The notes: generated by a model not told the origin, from the sequence alone. A stretch of 32,786 bases of DNA from CALBZH01 sp964538515 (GCA_964538515.1 CAZIEW010000065.1:1-32786), one strand, 5' to 3'. Numbered from the stretch's first letter, positions 23,343-32,298 are shown. Translations and numbers: made by a program.

Positions 23343-23612
23343 GATTCCGTTCCTCCTTTGATCACTTGCGTCTTGGGCCTTACTGTACCATCACATGAGA
23401 AGCAGGAGCAAACGGTAACTGGGGTTGCGGCCTCTTGCAGAAAATGATTGCGACGGAAGGGATCCATCACATAGAGTGCGTCGGGGAGAGGGATACCGTC
23501 GGCGCCGGGCGGCCATATTCATTGCCATTGCTGTCCGTACTCCAATCGGCGCTCCGACGCGACATTCGAAACCGACAGCCATCAACGTGGGAATCAGTCA
23601 TTGGAGGAGCTC

Positions 23613-24461
23613 ATGGCTTGGGACCTTTACCTGCATAGCCTCGTCTATCTCGTGGAAGCCCTTGTGCTGTTCATCCTGGGAAAATACGTGTTTCAATGGC
23701 TGCACCGCGGCATTTCCCTGGATAGGGAGCTGGTTCAGCGAGACAATCTCGCCATGGCCATCGAAATGGGCGGTTATCTCTTGGGCTTGACCATGGCACT
23801 AGGGGGCGCCTTGTGGGGAACGTCGGCCTCGCTCGCGAAAGGCATCGTGTCGATGGCCGGTTACGGTGCCTTGGCCATCGTCCTTCTGAACGTGGCCGGA
23901 TACCTGAACGACTGGCTCATTCTTACCCGCTCGGATGCGGTCAAGGAGATCGTGGAAGATCAGAACAACGGAGTTGGAATGGTTACGGCCGCCAGCCACG
24001 TCGCAACCGGATTGATCCTGAATGGAGTCCTTTCCGGGGAAGGCGGCGGGATCGTTGCCCTCCTCATTTTCTGGCTCCTGGGGCAGGTTGCCCTCATCCT
24101 CGCCGCCAAGGTTTACGACCGCATCATGCCCTATGACGTCCAGCTGGCGATGGAAAAGGACAATGCTGCGGTGGGAGCCGCGTATGCGGGGGTGCTCCTG
24201 GCCATCGGGAATATCGTTCGGTTTGCGGTGACGGGCGATTTTACATCCTGGGCGAAAAGCCTATCCGGATTCGGAATATCAGTGCTGCTCGGTCTGGTCT
24301 TGCTGCCGCTGGTGCGGCTGGCCACCGACAAGCTGATCCTTCCGGGTGCAAGGCTGACTGATGAGCTGGTCAATCAGGATCGGCCCAACATCGGGGCTGG
24401 GGTGACCGAGGCGATCTGTTATCTGTCGATGTCGTTTTTGGTCGGATGGAGCCTGCATTAG
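23613..24461 (+). CDS. DUF350 family membrane protein (YjfL-like, tandem DUF350)
   Basis: 282-residue inner-membrane protein with about eight hydrophobic helices arranged as two similar halves, each a DUF350 (PF03994) unit. AMAIEMGGYLLGLTMALGGA in the first and NAAVGAAYAGVLLAIGNIVR in the second carry the family's small-residue-rich pattern. Function is unknown. ATG 23613 has GGAGGAG 4 nt upstream. It is divergent from the YgiB/YgiC-like pair across 270 bp. In E. coli yjfL (DUF350), yjfM and yjfC are adjacent, so the three genes here are the same functional set in a divergent arrangement. Its stop overlaps the convergent MFS stop by 2 nt. Confidence 0.85.
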   Translation: MAWDLYLHSLVYLVEALVLFILGKYVFQWLHRGISLDRELVQRDNLAMAIEMGGYLLGLTMALGGALWGTSASLAKGIVSMAGYGALAIVLLNVAGYLNDWLILTRSDAVKEIVEDQNNGVGMVTAASHVATGLILNGVLSGEGGGIVALLIFWLLGQVALILAAKVYDRIMPYDVQLAMEKDNAAVGAAYAGVLLAIGNIVRFAVTGDFTSWAKSLSGFGISVLLGLVLLPLVRLATDKLILPGARLTDELVNQDRPNIGAGVTEAICYLSMSFLVGWSLH

Positions 24462-25774
24462 TCTGAATGCTGATCCTCCAGCTCCTTCGCCAACGTTTCG
24501 CCTTCGCTCTCTCGAACTTGACTCAGGAGTCCGGCGCCGATGACGAAAAGGATGCCTAGAGCTAGAATGGAGGCGCGGGGCTTGCCCGTGAGGAGGCTCG
24601 TTACTCCCATGAGGAAGGGACCCATCACGGCCGCGAACTTGCCCAGCATGTTGTAAAAGCCAAAAAACTCCGCTGACTTGTCTTTGGGGATGATGCGTGC
24701 GTAGAGGGAGCGACTGAGGGATTGGATCCCGCCCTGGACGAGTCCGATCGCGACCGCCATTGCGTAAAACTCACCGTCGGAATTCATGAAATAGGCCCAC
24801 ACCGTCACAGCGAAATAGACCGCGATCCCCATGTAAATGCCCGTCTTGGGACCAATCCGCTCTCCGATCCATCCAAACACGATGGCTGCTGGAAAACCGA
24901 CAAACTGGGTGATGAGCAGGGCCAGGAGCAGGTTTTTGGAAGAAAACCCCAGACTGAGGCCATAGTCCACCGCCATGCGAATGACCGTGTCCACCCCGTC
25001 GATATAAAACCAGTACGCGCCCAGGAAGACCAGGACAACCCGGAGCTTTCGAAGCTCTCCAAGGGTTGCAGCTAATTGCCGCATCCCATTCCGGATCGCC
25101 GCTCCCGCCGACCCGCCGTGGCCCAAAGTGCCGCGCTCGGGCACATAGAGCAGCAGCGGAATCGAAAAGGCCGCCCACCAGATGGAAACCGTGAGAAACG
25201 AGGCGCGAACCGCCTCGCTGACGCCAGCCAGACCGAACCGGGCGGGGGCGAGCGTCATGAGCACGTTCAAGGCGAAGAGGATGCCTCCGCCGAGGTAACC
25301 GAGGGAATAGCCCAAGGCGGAGACGATATGAGTCCGGTTTGGTGGGGCCACATGGACGAGGAGGGAGTCGTAGAAAATGATGCTTCCCGAAAAACCGACG
25401 GTCGCCAGGGCATAGAGCAGGGCGGCCATTTGCCAGTCTCCCCTGCCAACCCACGTCAGACCTGCGCTCATGAAGACACCCAAGCTGGCAAAGGCGAGCA
25501 GAAACCGCTTGCGGCTGCGGCCCTGGTCCGCGGCGGCTCCGAGGAACGGCGCAAGAGCGAAGATAAGCAAACTTGCCAGGGAATTGGCGACCCCCAGCTT
25601 GAACGTGCTCTCCGAGACATCCGAGCCCGCGCTCCAGAACTCCTTGAAAAAAACCGGGAAAAAACCCGCCATGATCGTCGTCGAGAATGCGGAGTTTCCC
25701 CAGTCGTAAAGGGACCATGCCAGGATTTTCTTGAAATCCCGCTCACCGGTGAGCTGGGCGAAGATGCGCCTCAC
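24458..25774 (-). CDS. MFS transporter, Atg22/UMF1 family
   Basis: 438-residue inner-membrane protein with about 12 hydrophobic segments, opening with KKILAWSLYDWGNSAFSTTI, a signature of the Atg22/UMF1 group (PF11700). The MFS loop motif between helices 2 and 3 appears as LGAAADQGRSRKR. LVQGGIQSLSRSLYARIIP and EFFGFYNMLGKFAAVMGP are also typical. Members in eukaryotic vacuoles export amino acids; bacterial substrates are unknown. The likely start is GTG 25774, five bases after the hybrid kinase stop, implying translational coupling; no clear Shine-Dalgarno is present and the longer reading frame upstream overlaps the kinase. The stop overlaps that of the convergent DUF350 gene. Confidence 0.85.
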   Translation of the reverse strand: MRRIFAQLTGERDFKKILAWSLYDWGNSAFSTTIMAGFFPVFFKEFWSAGSDVSESTFKLGVANSLASLLIFALAPFLGAAADQGRSRKRFLLAFASLGVFMSAGLTWVGRGDWQMAALLYALATVGFSGSIIFYDSLLVHVAPPNRTHIVSALGYSLGYLGGGILFALNVLMTLAPARFGLAGVSEAVRASFLTVSIWWAAFSIPLLLYVPERGTLGHGGSAGAAIRNGMRQLAATLGELRKLRVVLVFLGAYWFYIDGVDTVIRMAVDYGLSLGFSSKNLLLALLITQFVGFPAAIVFGWIGERIGPKTGIYMGIAVYFAVTVWAYFMNSDGEFYAMAVAIGLVQGGIQSLSRSLYARIIPKDKSAEFFGFYNMLGKFAAVMGPFLMGVTSLLTGKPRASILALGILFVIGAGLLSQVRESEGETLAKELEDQHSD

Positions 25775-25779
25775 GAGAG

Positions 25780-28653
25780 CTAGCGTCCCAGCGTGAGCCG
25801 TACCCTCTCCAAGAGCTCTTGAGGCTGGTAGGGCTTTTGGAGGAGGTCGAGCTCCTCGGAAAGGTAAGGGGCGAAATCGGCCAGCTCCGGAGCATACCCA
25901 CTGCAAAAGAGGATCGGCAGCTCCGGCCGCAGTCCTTTGATATGATCGGCGACCACCCGTCCACTGGCCCGCGGCATGACCACGTCCAGAATGACGAGAT
26001 CCACCTCATTGACGTGCTCGTTGAAGAGAAACCTCGCGGAGTCTCCGTCGGATGCCACAAGCACGGTGTAGCCGGCCTTCTGCAGGAACTCGACGGCGAT
26101 TTCCCGCACCATGGGATCGTCTTCCGCGAGCAGGATGGTCGCCCGCTGCGAGAGGACAGGCGCGAAGCCCTGGTGCGATGACAGGACGGCGCTGTCTTGG
26201 GAGAGATCGTCGGCGACTCCCTGCAGGGCCGGCAAGTAGATTCTGAAGGTCGTCCCGTGTCCCAGCTCGCTTTGCAGATGGATGGACCCTCCGTGCTGCT
26301 TGATGACCCCGTAGACGGTCGAGAGTCCGAGCCCGGTGCCCTTGCCGATCTCCTTCGTGGTGAAAAACGGCTCGAAGACGTGCTCATGAAGATCCTTGGG
26401 GATTCCTCGTCCCGTGTCCGCGAAGGAGATCATGACATACTCACCGGCCTTGACGGCAAGCTGGTCTTTGGAGAAGGCCTGGTTGAAATTGACATTCTGG
26501 GTCTGAATGGTGATTCGACCCCCATCCGGCATGGCGTCTCGGGAGTTGAGGGCCAAATTCATGAGGACTTGCTCGATCTGCCCCGGATCCGCTTTGACGG
26601 GCCTCAGCGGATAGCCGGGATTGAAATCGAGCTCGATGTGCTCGCCGATGAGACGGCGCAGCATTTTGAGCAGGTTCATGATGGTCTGGTTCAAATCCAC
26701 CTTGGCCATTTGCATGGTCTGGCGTCGGCTGAAGGCGAGGAGCTGACGAACCAGGGTGGTGGCGCGGTTGACTGCTTTCTGGACCTGGTTAAGCCTTTTG
26801 CGGAAAGCGGAATCGCTCGGAATTTCAGCCAGGACGATGTCAAGGTGCCCTAAGATGACCTGCAACAGATTGTTGAAATCGTGCGCAACCCCTCCCGCAA
26901 GCTGCCCTACGGCCTCCATCTTGTGCGCCTGCCGGTACTGCTGCTCCAGCTTGACCTGTTCCGTCACATCCCGAAACACAAGCACCGCTCCCACCACCTG
27001 CCCTTGACTGTTCATGATCGGGGTGCCGCTCTCAGAGATCAGCCGCTTGATCCCTTCTCTGGAAACGAGGGAAGAAGTCCGACGCGCCTCCGTGGAGGGA
27101 CCCGCCCTCAGGATGGCGTCGATCGGATTGAAGACCCGCTCACCCGTTTCGGCGTCAAAGGTCTGAAAGACCTCGCTGAGCTGCCTGCCGCGGGCCTGCT
27201 CGAACTTCCACCCCGTCAGGGTTTCCGCCACCGGGTTCATGCGTGAGATCCAGCCGTTCACGTCTGTTGTGATGACCGCATCGCCGATGGATTGCAGCGT
27301 GATGGAAAGGTTTTCTTCGTTTTCGCGCAGTGCCGCTTCGGCCCGCTTGCGATCGGTAATGTCGGTAAACATCGCAAACGACCCGTCAAATCGGCCTTTG
27401 TCGTCAAGAGTCGGCGTCACCGATACAATCATGTGCCGTATCGTGCCGTTCTTGTGCCGGAACGCCAGCTCATAGACGCCTCCCGACCCTGCTTTCCGCG
27501 TGTCGCTTCGTTGGGCAAAGCTCTCGAGCTCTTCGGCGGGGATGAAATCCGTCAAGGGACGTCCCAGCATCTCCTCGACCGTATAGCCCAGCATCTCGGC
27601 CAACCGTTGATTCACAAAAGACGTCCGGAAGTCCTTGTCGAGGGAGCCGATCCCTTCCCGGGCCGTCTCGACGATGGTGCGGTAGCGAAGCTCGCTTTTC
27701 CGGAGAGCCTCCTCGCCGCGCTTGCGATCGGTAACCGACTGAAAATATACGGATATCCCGCTTGGATGGGGGTAGATTCGAACTTCGTACCAGATGGTGT
27801 GAGAGCCTTGGCGGAAGTGAGTCTCAAACGACACAAAGGTCATCTCGAGCAGGGCCTTGCGGAAGTGCTCTTCCAGCATGGTGCCCCGCATTTCCGAAAA
27901 TACCGAGAAGAACTCCTTTCCAAGCACTTCGGTGCGTTTCTTTCCGAGAAGCTTTTCCGCCGCGCTGTTGAAATAGTTGACCACCAGGTCCAGATCGAGG
28001 GAGAGAAAACCGTCGCTGATACTCTCGAGCGTTTCCGAGGTCCGCTTAAGGGTCAGCTGGCGCTCCTCTTCGGCCCGCTTGCGCTTGCTGATATCGTTTA
28101 CGGCAATCACCAGCACACTGGTGTCATTGTCTTCTTGACCAGGGAAAAACGAGCGCTCAAGAGAGCGTCCTTCAAGCTCGGCCCACAGACTTGGTCTCCC
28201 TTTGCGGTTGAGCCGCACCTCCAGGGACTTGTGGGCGGGCTTCTTGAAGAAAGCCTTGAATCGGGCCAGGAAAATCGGGCGGTCTTTCAGATCGATGAAT
28301 TCAGCGAAGGGCTTGTTCTCGAGATACGGCAGCTCCACATGGAGCATGTCCGCAAGCGTCTGGTTGCACTGAAGAATGATGCCGTTCTTATCAACCGTCA
28401 AGTATCCGACCGGCGCCATGTTGAAAAGCACCGAAAGCCGATCTCGCGAGGCTTCCAGTTCGCTCTGGATGCGTCGCAATTCGTCGTTTTGCATTTCCAG
28501 CTCGATCTGGTGAACCCACAAGTCCTGCACCATGCGCTTGATTTCGTCGAGGGAAAGGGCAGCGATTTCCTTTTCCTGCATCATCCCGCTGACGAACGCT
28601 TCCGCTTTCTCGCGCAGCTTGGACAGGGAGCTCTCTCCCGACCCGCTATCCAT
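25780..28653 (-). CDS. Hybrid sensor histidine kinase with four PAS domains and a receiver
   Basis: 957-residue cytoplasmic kinase (no TM segment). Order: N-terminal coiled coil (~1-65, LWVHQIELEMQNDELRRIQ), PAS1 (~66-190), PAS2 (~200-315), PAS3 (~320-445, with PAC), PAS4 (~450-575), HisKA with phosphoacceptor His591 in GGVAHDFNNLLQ, HATPase_c (NLALNSRDAMPDGG, FADTGRGIP, GKGTGLGLSTVYG), then a C-terminal receiver with Asp890 (LVILDVVMP). Linkers repeat ITDRKRAE-type ends. ATG 28653 has GAGGAGG 4 nt upstream. No DNA-binding output is encoded nearby, so it probably feeds a phosphorelay elsewhere. The UMF1-type transporter gene starts five bases after its stop. Confidence 0.92.
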   Translation of the reverse strand: MDSGSGESSLSKLREKAEAFVSGMMQEKEIAALSLDEIKRMVQDLWVHQIELEMQNDELRRIQSELEASRDRLSVLFNMAPVGYLTVDKNGIILQCNQTLADMLHVELPYLENKPFAEFIDLKDRPIFLARFKAFFKKPAHKSLEVRLNRKGRPSLWAELEGRSLERSFFPGQEDNDTSVLVIAVNDISKRKRAEEERQLTLKRTSETLESISDGFLSLDLDLVVNYFNSAAEKLLGKKRTEVLGKEFFSVFSEMRGTMLEEHFRKALLEMTFVSFETHFRQGSHTIWYEVRIYPHPSGISVYFQSVTDRKRGEEALRKSELRYRTIVETAREGIGSLDKDFRTSFVNQRLAEMLGYTVEEMLGRPLTDFIPAEELESFAQRSDTRKAGSGGVYELAFRHKNGTIRHMIVSVTPTLDDKGRFDGSFAMFTDITDRKRAEAALRENEENLSITLQSIGDAVITTDVNGWISRMNPVAETLTGWKFEQARGRQLSEVFQTFDAETGERVFNPIDAILRAGPSTEARRTSSLVSREGIKRLISESGTPIMNSQGQVVGAVLVFRDVTEQVKLEQQYRQAHKMEAVGQLAGGVAHDFNNLLQVILGHLDIVLAEIPSDSAFRKRLNQVQKAVNRATTLVRQLLAFSRRQTMQMAKVDLNQTIMNLLKMLRRLIGEHIELDFNPGYPLRPVKADPGQIEQVLMNLALNSRDAMPDGGRITIQTQNVNFNQAFSKDQLAVKAGEYVMISFADTGRGIPKDLHEHVFEPFFTTKEIGKGTGLGLSTVYGVIKQHGGSIHLQSELGHGTTFRIYLPALQGVADDLSQDSAVLSSHQGFAPVLSQRATILLAEDDPMVREIAVEFLQKAGYTVLVASDGDSARFLFNEHVNEVDLVILDVVMPRASGRVVADHIKGLRPELPILFCSGYAPELADFAPYLSEELDLLQKPYQPQELLERVRLTLGR

Positions 28654-29109
28654 AATCCTCCTCAGAAACAGCTGAGCACAAGCTCCCAGCAAGGGGCGTC
28701 GAGCCTTAAGTAATCAAAAAGAAACAACTATGAATTACATTGAGAGCCGTGCCCCGCTTGTCGAGACAGCCTTGATGGTGACAGGCTTCGGAGGTGATAA
28801 ACCGCGAACGATTTCTGGCGCAAGAGCAACCCAACCGTAGTGACTCATTATAATTCGGTGGAACCCGGTGTCTAGGCAAAAGTGGGACAGGTCAAAGTGG
28901 GACCGGAAGGTCAGACAATGTTCCTCTGAGCCGGGGACTCTCTTGCCAAGGGGAGCAATCGGTCCTCAGGTGATGATCCTGAAGGGGACTTCGCTTGCGT
29001 CCGTGACATAACGTGCGTTGATCATGGTCGTGTCCGTGATTGGGATCGTGGAGCTGCCAGGGGGCGGCGAAGTGCGATGGAATGCGCCAGGAGAAGGCTC
29101 CGGCGCCCT
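28654..29109. other. 456-bp intergenic region between FAH-family gene and hybrid kinase gene
   Basis: No coding sequence is supported. It holds a terminator-like stem after the FAH gene (29084-29106), a short direct repeat AAAGTGGGAC at 28878-28887 and 28894-28903 within TCTAGGCAAAAGTGGGACAG, which resembles an insertion-sequence end (low confidence), and an AT-rich patch at 28700-28735 that is a reasonable place for the kinase promoter. Confidence 0.5.
29084..29106 (-). terminator. Terminator-like stem-loop after FAH-family gene
   Basis: GCGCC-A-GGAG (29084-29093) pairs with CTCC-GGCGC (29098-29106) around AAGG, a 9-bp GC-rich stem with one bulged base, starting 4 bp beyond the stop codon on the minus strand. 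No strong T-run follows. Confidence 0.45.
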
Positions 29110-29829
29110 CTATTGGGTGGGCAGCTCCTGGACGACCGGATTACGAAGGGTGCCGATGTCTTCAATCTCGACCTCAACCACGTCGCCGTGGCTGATTCGA
29201 CCGACTCCGCTCGGCGTTCCGGTCGCCAGGATGTCACCCGGCATCAAGGTGAGCTGGCGCGAGACGAACGCAATGATCGCAGGAATTTTGAAGATCATGT
29301 GCCGCGTATTTGAATCCTGCACGGTCTTGCCATTGAGGCGGCATCGGATGCGCAGATTCTGTGGGTCCGGCAGATCTCGGGGTGTGACGATTCGAGGACC
29401 GATGGGGCCAAACGTGTCAAGGGATTTCCCGCGGAACCAGCCGGAGCGGTCCCGGGTCTGCAGGTTGCGCTGGCTGACGTCGTTGAAGCACGTGAACCCC
29501 AGCACGTGGCTCAGGGCATCGCGCGGCTGCACGTGGCGGCACCGTGTCGCCATGACGATGGCGAGCTCGGCTTCGTAGTCGGTTCGGAGATCTTCAAACT
29601 GGTAATCTTTCAGGAATGCGGGCAAAATAATGGGCTCGTCCGGCCCGATGAGAACGTTGGGCGTCTTGGGAAACAGGACGGGCTCATCCGGAATCTCGTC
29701 GGTGAAGCCCCGGACCTTCACGGAATGACTTTCTGCAATGTGGTCGCGGTAGTTCAACCCCAAGGCGATGATTTTGGTGGGCTGGATCGCGACCGGGGGC
29801 CGTCCGTCCGACACGGGAAGCTGCAGCAT
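29110..29829 (-). CDS. Fumarylacetoacetate hydrolase (FAH) family protein
   Basis: 239-residue cytoplasmic metal-dependent hydrolase/decarboxylase/isomerase of the FAH family (PF01557), YcgM/HpaG-like or acylpyruvase-like. Features: IIALGLNYRDHIAES at the N-terminus, VLFPKTPNVLIGP, metal-binding DYEAELAIVM (Glu-x-Glu), GFTCFNDVSQRNLQ (Asp ligand), FRGKSLDTFGPIGP and the closing GDILATGTPSGVG. The length is usual for the single-domain group. ATG 29829 is preceded by AAGGAAGGA at ~10 nt. Divergent from the DUF3786 gene. Which acid it acts on cannot be told; oxaloacetate, acylpyruvates and aromatic ring-cleavage products are known substrates in the family. Confidence 0.9.
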   Translation of the reverse strand: MLQLPVSDGRPPVAIQPTKIIALGLNYRDHIAESHSVKVRGFTDEIPDEPVLFPKTPNVLIGPDEPIILPAFLKDYQFEDLRTDYEAELAIVMATRCRHVQPRDALSHVLGFTCFNDVSQRNLQTRDRSGWFRGKSLDTFGPIGPRIVTPRDLPDPQNLRIRCRLNGKTVQDSNTRHMIFKIPAIIAFVSRQLTLMPGDILATGTPSGVGRISHGDVVEVEIEDIGTLRNPVVQELPTQ

Positions 29830-29936
29830 GGTATCAGATCCTTCCTTGAGGGAGGGTGAGAATCAACGAGTGTGCCCATCATTACTGCACGGGAGTGGAG
29901 CGTGCAACCGGCAACTGGCGGTGAGAGGAGAGGAAG

Positions 29937-30548
29937 ATGACGGACCGGTACGCGGCCATACGCGACGAATATCTGAAAAGGGCATGGAGCCGCTCGTTGG
30001 GGGAGCTTGAGCGTGCCCTGCCGGCAGCGCCCGCGGATGGCGGCCTCGAGTTGCGCGCGTTCGGCGAGGACTGCCTTCTCCGTCCTGACGGAATCAAGTT
30101 AGGGGCCGAGGACGCTGGCGGCCCCACCGGGCTTCTCATTGCCATGTACGCCTCCCATGTGATCGACGAGCCGGTTCAGCTGCATCCGTTGAAGGCCTTC
30201 AAGGAGCTGCCGGGCAGCATGCCTTACCACGGGGCCTACGCGGCAAACGCCGAGCAAGTACTGGCTCCCCATGTTCCTGATATTGAACGACTTCAGGAGC
30301 TGATCATCGGACGCTTCTCGGGCATGACGAACGACGACCGCTCCAGCGGCGATTTTTCGTTTACTTTGTATCCACTGCCTCGAATAGCCCTTTACTACGT
30401 CTTCCACCTCCCGGATGAGGAGTTTCCGGCCTCGGTCACGGCGCTTTTCGGTGCGTCTTCAGTTCGATGCATGCCGTTGGACGGGTTGGCGGATGTTGCT
30501 GAATACACGGCAAAACGAATGGTGGAGATGGTGAGGCGCTCGCGATGA
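29937..30548 (+). CDS. DUF3786 family protein
   Basis: 203-residue soluble protein with no signal peptide. It resembles DUF3786 (PF12654), a family found mostly in anaerobes: LRAFGEDCLLRPDG, the LLIAMYASH helix, HPLKAFKELPGSMPYHGAYAAN with conserved FKELPGSMPYHGAF-like core, and LYPLPRIALYYVFHLPDEEFPASVTALFG. That last segment has the look of a ligand- or cofactor-binding domain seen in corrinoid/iron-sulfur neighbours of DUF3786 genes (inference). ATG 29937 follows GGAGAGGAAG. The ChaN-like gene follows after 106 bp on the same strand. Function unknown. Confidence 0.8.
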   Translation: MTDRYAAIRDEYLKRAWSRSLGELERALPAAPADGGLELRAFGEDCLLRPDGIKLGAEDAGGPTGLLIAMYASHVIDEPVQLHPLKAFKELPGSMPYHGAYAANAEQVLAPHVPDIERLQELIIGRFSGMTNDDRSSGDFSFTLYPLPRIALYYVFHLPDEEFPASVTALFGASSVRCMPLDGLADVAEYTAKRMVEMVRRSR

Positions 30549-30654
30549 GTGAAACCGCGCGCGTTCGGGCGCTTTGAAGGGTGAAAGCCGATCTATGGTC
30601 TCCCGGGGGACGTCAACGAGCAAAGGTCTTTCCTCGTCATGCAAAGGAGCTGAT

Positions 30655-31503
30655 ATGAACCGTTGGAAGCTCGCCATGGCTGCGATCTGCCTTGTTGCGA
30701 TTGGAGTGGCCTGTTCGGAAGGGGTAAGCTCGCTCAATCTGTGGGACGTGAAAGACAAACGGATGGTCACGCTCGCAGGGGTCCTGCCGAGGCTTTCCGC
30801 AGCCGAGGTGGTGACGGTGGGGGAGATCCACGATGAGATGAGCCACCACCGAGCGCAGCTTTCCATTATCGAGGCGTTGCATCAGTCTGGGCAGCGGTTT
30901 GCGGTCGGCTTGGAGATGTTCCAGCATCGCAGCCAGGAGGCGCTGGACCGATGGGTTTCAGGGCAGACGAGCGAAGCGGAATTTCAGGAAGTCTTTGCTG
31001 CCAATTGGGGGCTCAACTGGCAACTCTATCGGGACATCTTTCAGTACTGCAGACAGGAGAAGATCCCGATGCTCGGACTCAACGTGCCTCGAGAGATCAC
31101 GAGCAAGGTCGCTCGGGAAGGCTTTGGAGCCCTATCGCCGTCGGAAGTCGGCCAGCTTCCTCCTATCACCTGTAAGGTCGGAAAAGAATACAGCGACATC
31201 ATGCGTCGGGCTCATGGGCACGCCGGGATGAGCGAGCCCAGCTTCACGCGTCTGTGCGAAGCGCAGTTGGTCTGGGACACAGCCATGGCGGTCCATGCCG
31301 AGGCGTACTTGAAAGCCCATCCGGGGAATCACCTCGTCCTTTTGGCCGGGGCGGTGCATGCCTGGCGGGAAGGTATTCCAGCCCAGCTCAAGGCCCTCAA
31401 CGCACACAGGAGCCTCGTCGTGATCCTACCGGAGTCCAATGACCGATTTCGGAGAAGAGAGGTCACCATCGGAGATGCAGATTATCTTTTGCCCGAGAGA
31501 TAG
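30655..31503 (+). CDS. ChaN-like haem-binding lipoprotein (PF04187)
   Basis: 282-residue envelope protein. N-terminal hydrophobic signal with a lipobox-like GVAC (Cys20). The ChaN/iron-regulated family core is clear: VVTVGEIHDEMSHHRAQLSI (GE-x-HD-x3-HH-x2-Q), VGLEMFQHRSQEALDRWVSG, YRDIFQYCRQEKIPMLGLNVPRE (pattern), AQLVWDTAMA and LLAGAVHAWREGIP near the C-terminus. In Campylobacter the relative ChaN binds haem at a dimer interface; whether this one does is inferred. ATG 30655 has AAAGGAG 6 nt upstream. A bidirectional terminator (31525-31554) follows. Confidence 0.88.
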   Translation: MNRWKLAMAAICLVAIGVACSEGVSSLNLWDVKDKRMVTLAGVLPRLSAAEVVTVGEIHDEMSHHRAQLSIIEALHQSGQRFAVGLEMFQHRSQEALDRWVSGQTSEAEFQEVFAANWGLNWQLYRDIFQYCRQEKIPMLGLNVPREITSKVAREGFGALSPSEVGQLPPITCKVGKEYSDIMRRAHGHAGMSEPSFTRLCEAQLVWDTAMAVHAEAYLKAHPGNHLVLLAGAVHAWREGIPAQLKALNAHRSLVVILPESNDRFRRREVTIGDADYLLPER

Positions 31504-31524
31504 ACCGAATGCCATTGGGGCACG

Positions 31525-31554
31525 TGCAGGGACGAAGGGTTTCTCGCCCCTGCA
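31525..31554. terminator. Bidirectional terminator between chaN-like and SYLF genes
   Basis: TGCAGGGACGA (31525-31535) pairs with TCGCCCCTGCA (31544-31554) at 10 of 11 positions, with loop AGGGTTTC. It lies in the 67-bp gap between two convergent genes; GGATTTCGTTT follows on the plus strand. Confidence 0.65.
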
Positions 31555-31570
31555 TGGATTTCGTTTGAGT

Positions 31571-32236
31571 CTACCGCTTTCGGAGCACGTTCAGCAGGCG
31601 TTTCGCTCCCGGAGGGGGCTTGACCTTGCCGGACAGGATGTCACTGGGAGAAACACGCTTGCCGTAGTATTTCGCGTTGGCTCCGTCGCGAGCGGCAATG
31701 ACTGTGCCTTCCAGCGAGACTCCAGCGAAGAGCCCCTGACTGCGGCTATACGTGTAAACGGCTGCCGTCGGCATGACACTCGCCTCCATGGTCCTCCCGA
31801 CCGGACCGGCAGCGGCACTCACATCCGCACCGATGGTGACGTTCCCGCCCCGCGAGAACGCCTGCACCGCGGCGTCCGTATTGAGCACGATCACAAATTC
31901 CGTAACCTGGGCACCGATCTGCAGTCCGAAGCCGGCGCCACCCGTGCCGATCGCGGATGGGCCGCTCCATCCCTTGCGCGTTCGGGCGACGACAACGCCC
32001 GAACCGCCCCTCCCGCTAAAAACGAACCCCGCCTTGATGACGGTGAGGATTGCGAGGCCTTTGGCGTCCCTCAGAACGGCCTGTGGGATGGAGCTCTCGG
32101 GGATTTCTTGGAATCGCTCGATGATGGTGGCAGCCTGGTTGACGTCATCTTGAAATGCCTCAACGGGAGAAGACACTCCCTCCAGGATTGCCGCCAGCAT
32201 CGCGATGGATGCCAATGAACGGGTCCATTGTCTCAT
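31571..32236 (-). CDS. SYLF (YSC84-like) lipid-binding domain protein
   Basis: 221-residue exported protein: Sec signal peptide (~1-28, ending VEA-F) then a SYLF domain (PF04366, known to bind phosphoinositides in eukaryotic SH3YL1/Ysc84). Family segments: IPQAVLRDAKGLAILTVIKA, GFVFSGRGGSGVVVARTRKG, WSGPSAIGTGGAGFGLQIGA, EFVIVLNT and AYTYSRSQGLFAGVSLEGT-like VYTYSRSQGLFAGVSLEG. Periplasmic bacterial SYLF proteins are thought to act on the envelope, but no precise role is set. ATG 32236 has GAGGAG 7 nt upstream. The nfi gene ends 62 bp before it on the same strand. Confidence 0.9.
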   Translation of the reverse strand: MRQWTRSLASIAMLAAILEGVSSPVEAFQDDVNQAATIIERFQEIPESSIPQAVLRDAKGLAILTVIKAGFVFSGRGGSGVVVARTRKGWSGPSAIGTGGAGFGLQIGAQVTEFVIVLNTDAAVQAFSRGGNVTIGADVSAAAGPVGRTMEASVMPTAAVYTYSRSQGLFAGVSLEGTVIAARDGANAKYYGKRVSPSDILSGKVKPPPGAKRLLNVLRKR

Positions 32237-32298
32237 GGTCTCACTCCTCTTCTCTCATGTTGCAATCGCGTTAGCAGAAGTTAAGGCGCAGGACGCCG

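Noticed and set aside
27292..28713. Long open frame of about 470 codons on the plus strand opposite the PAS kinase
   Set aside because: Antisense shadow of a well-supported kinase gene; no family resemblance.
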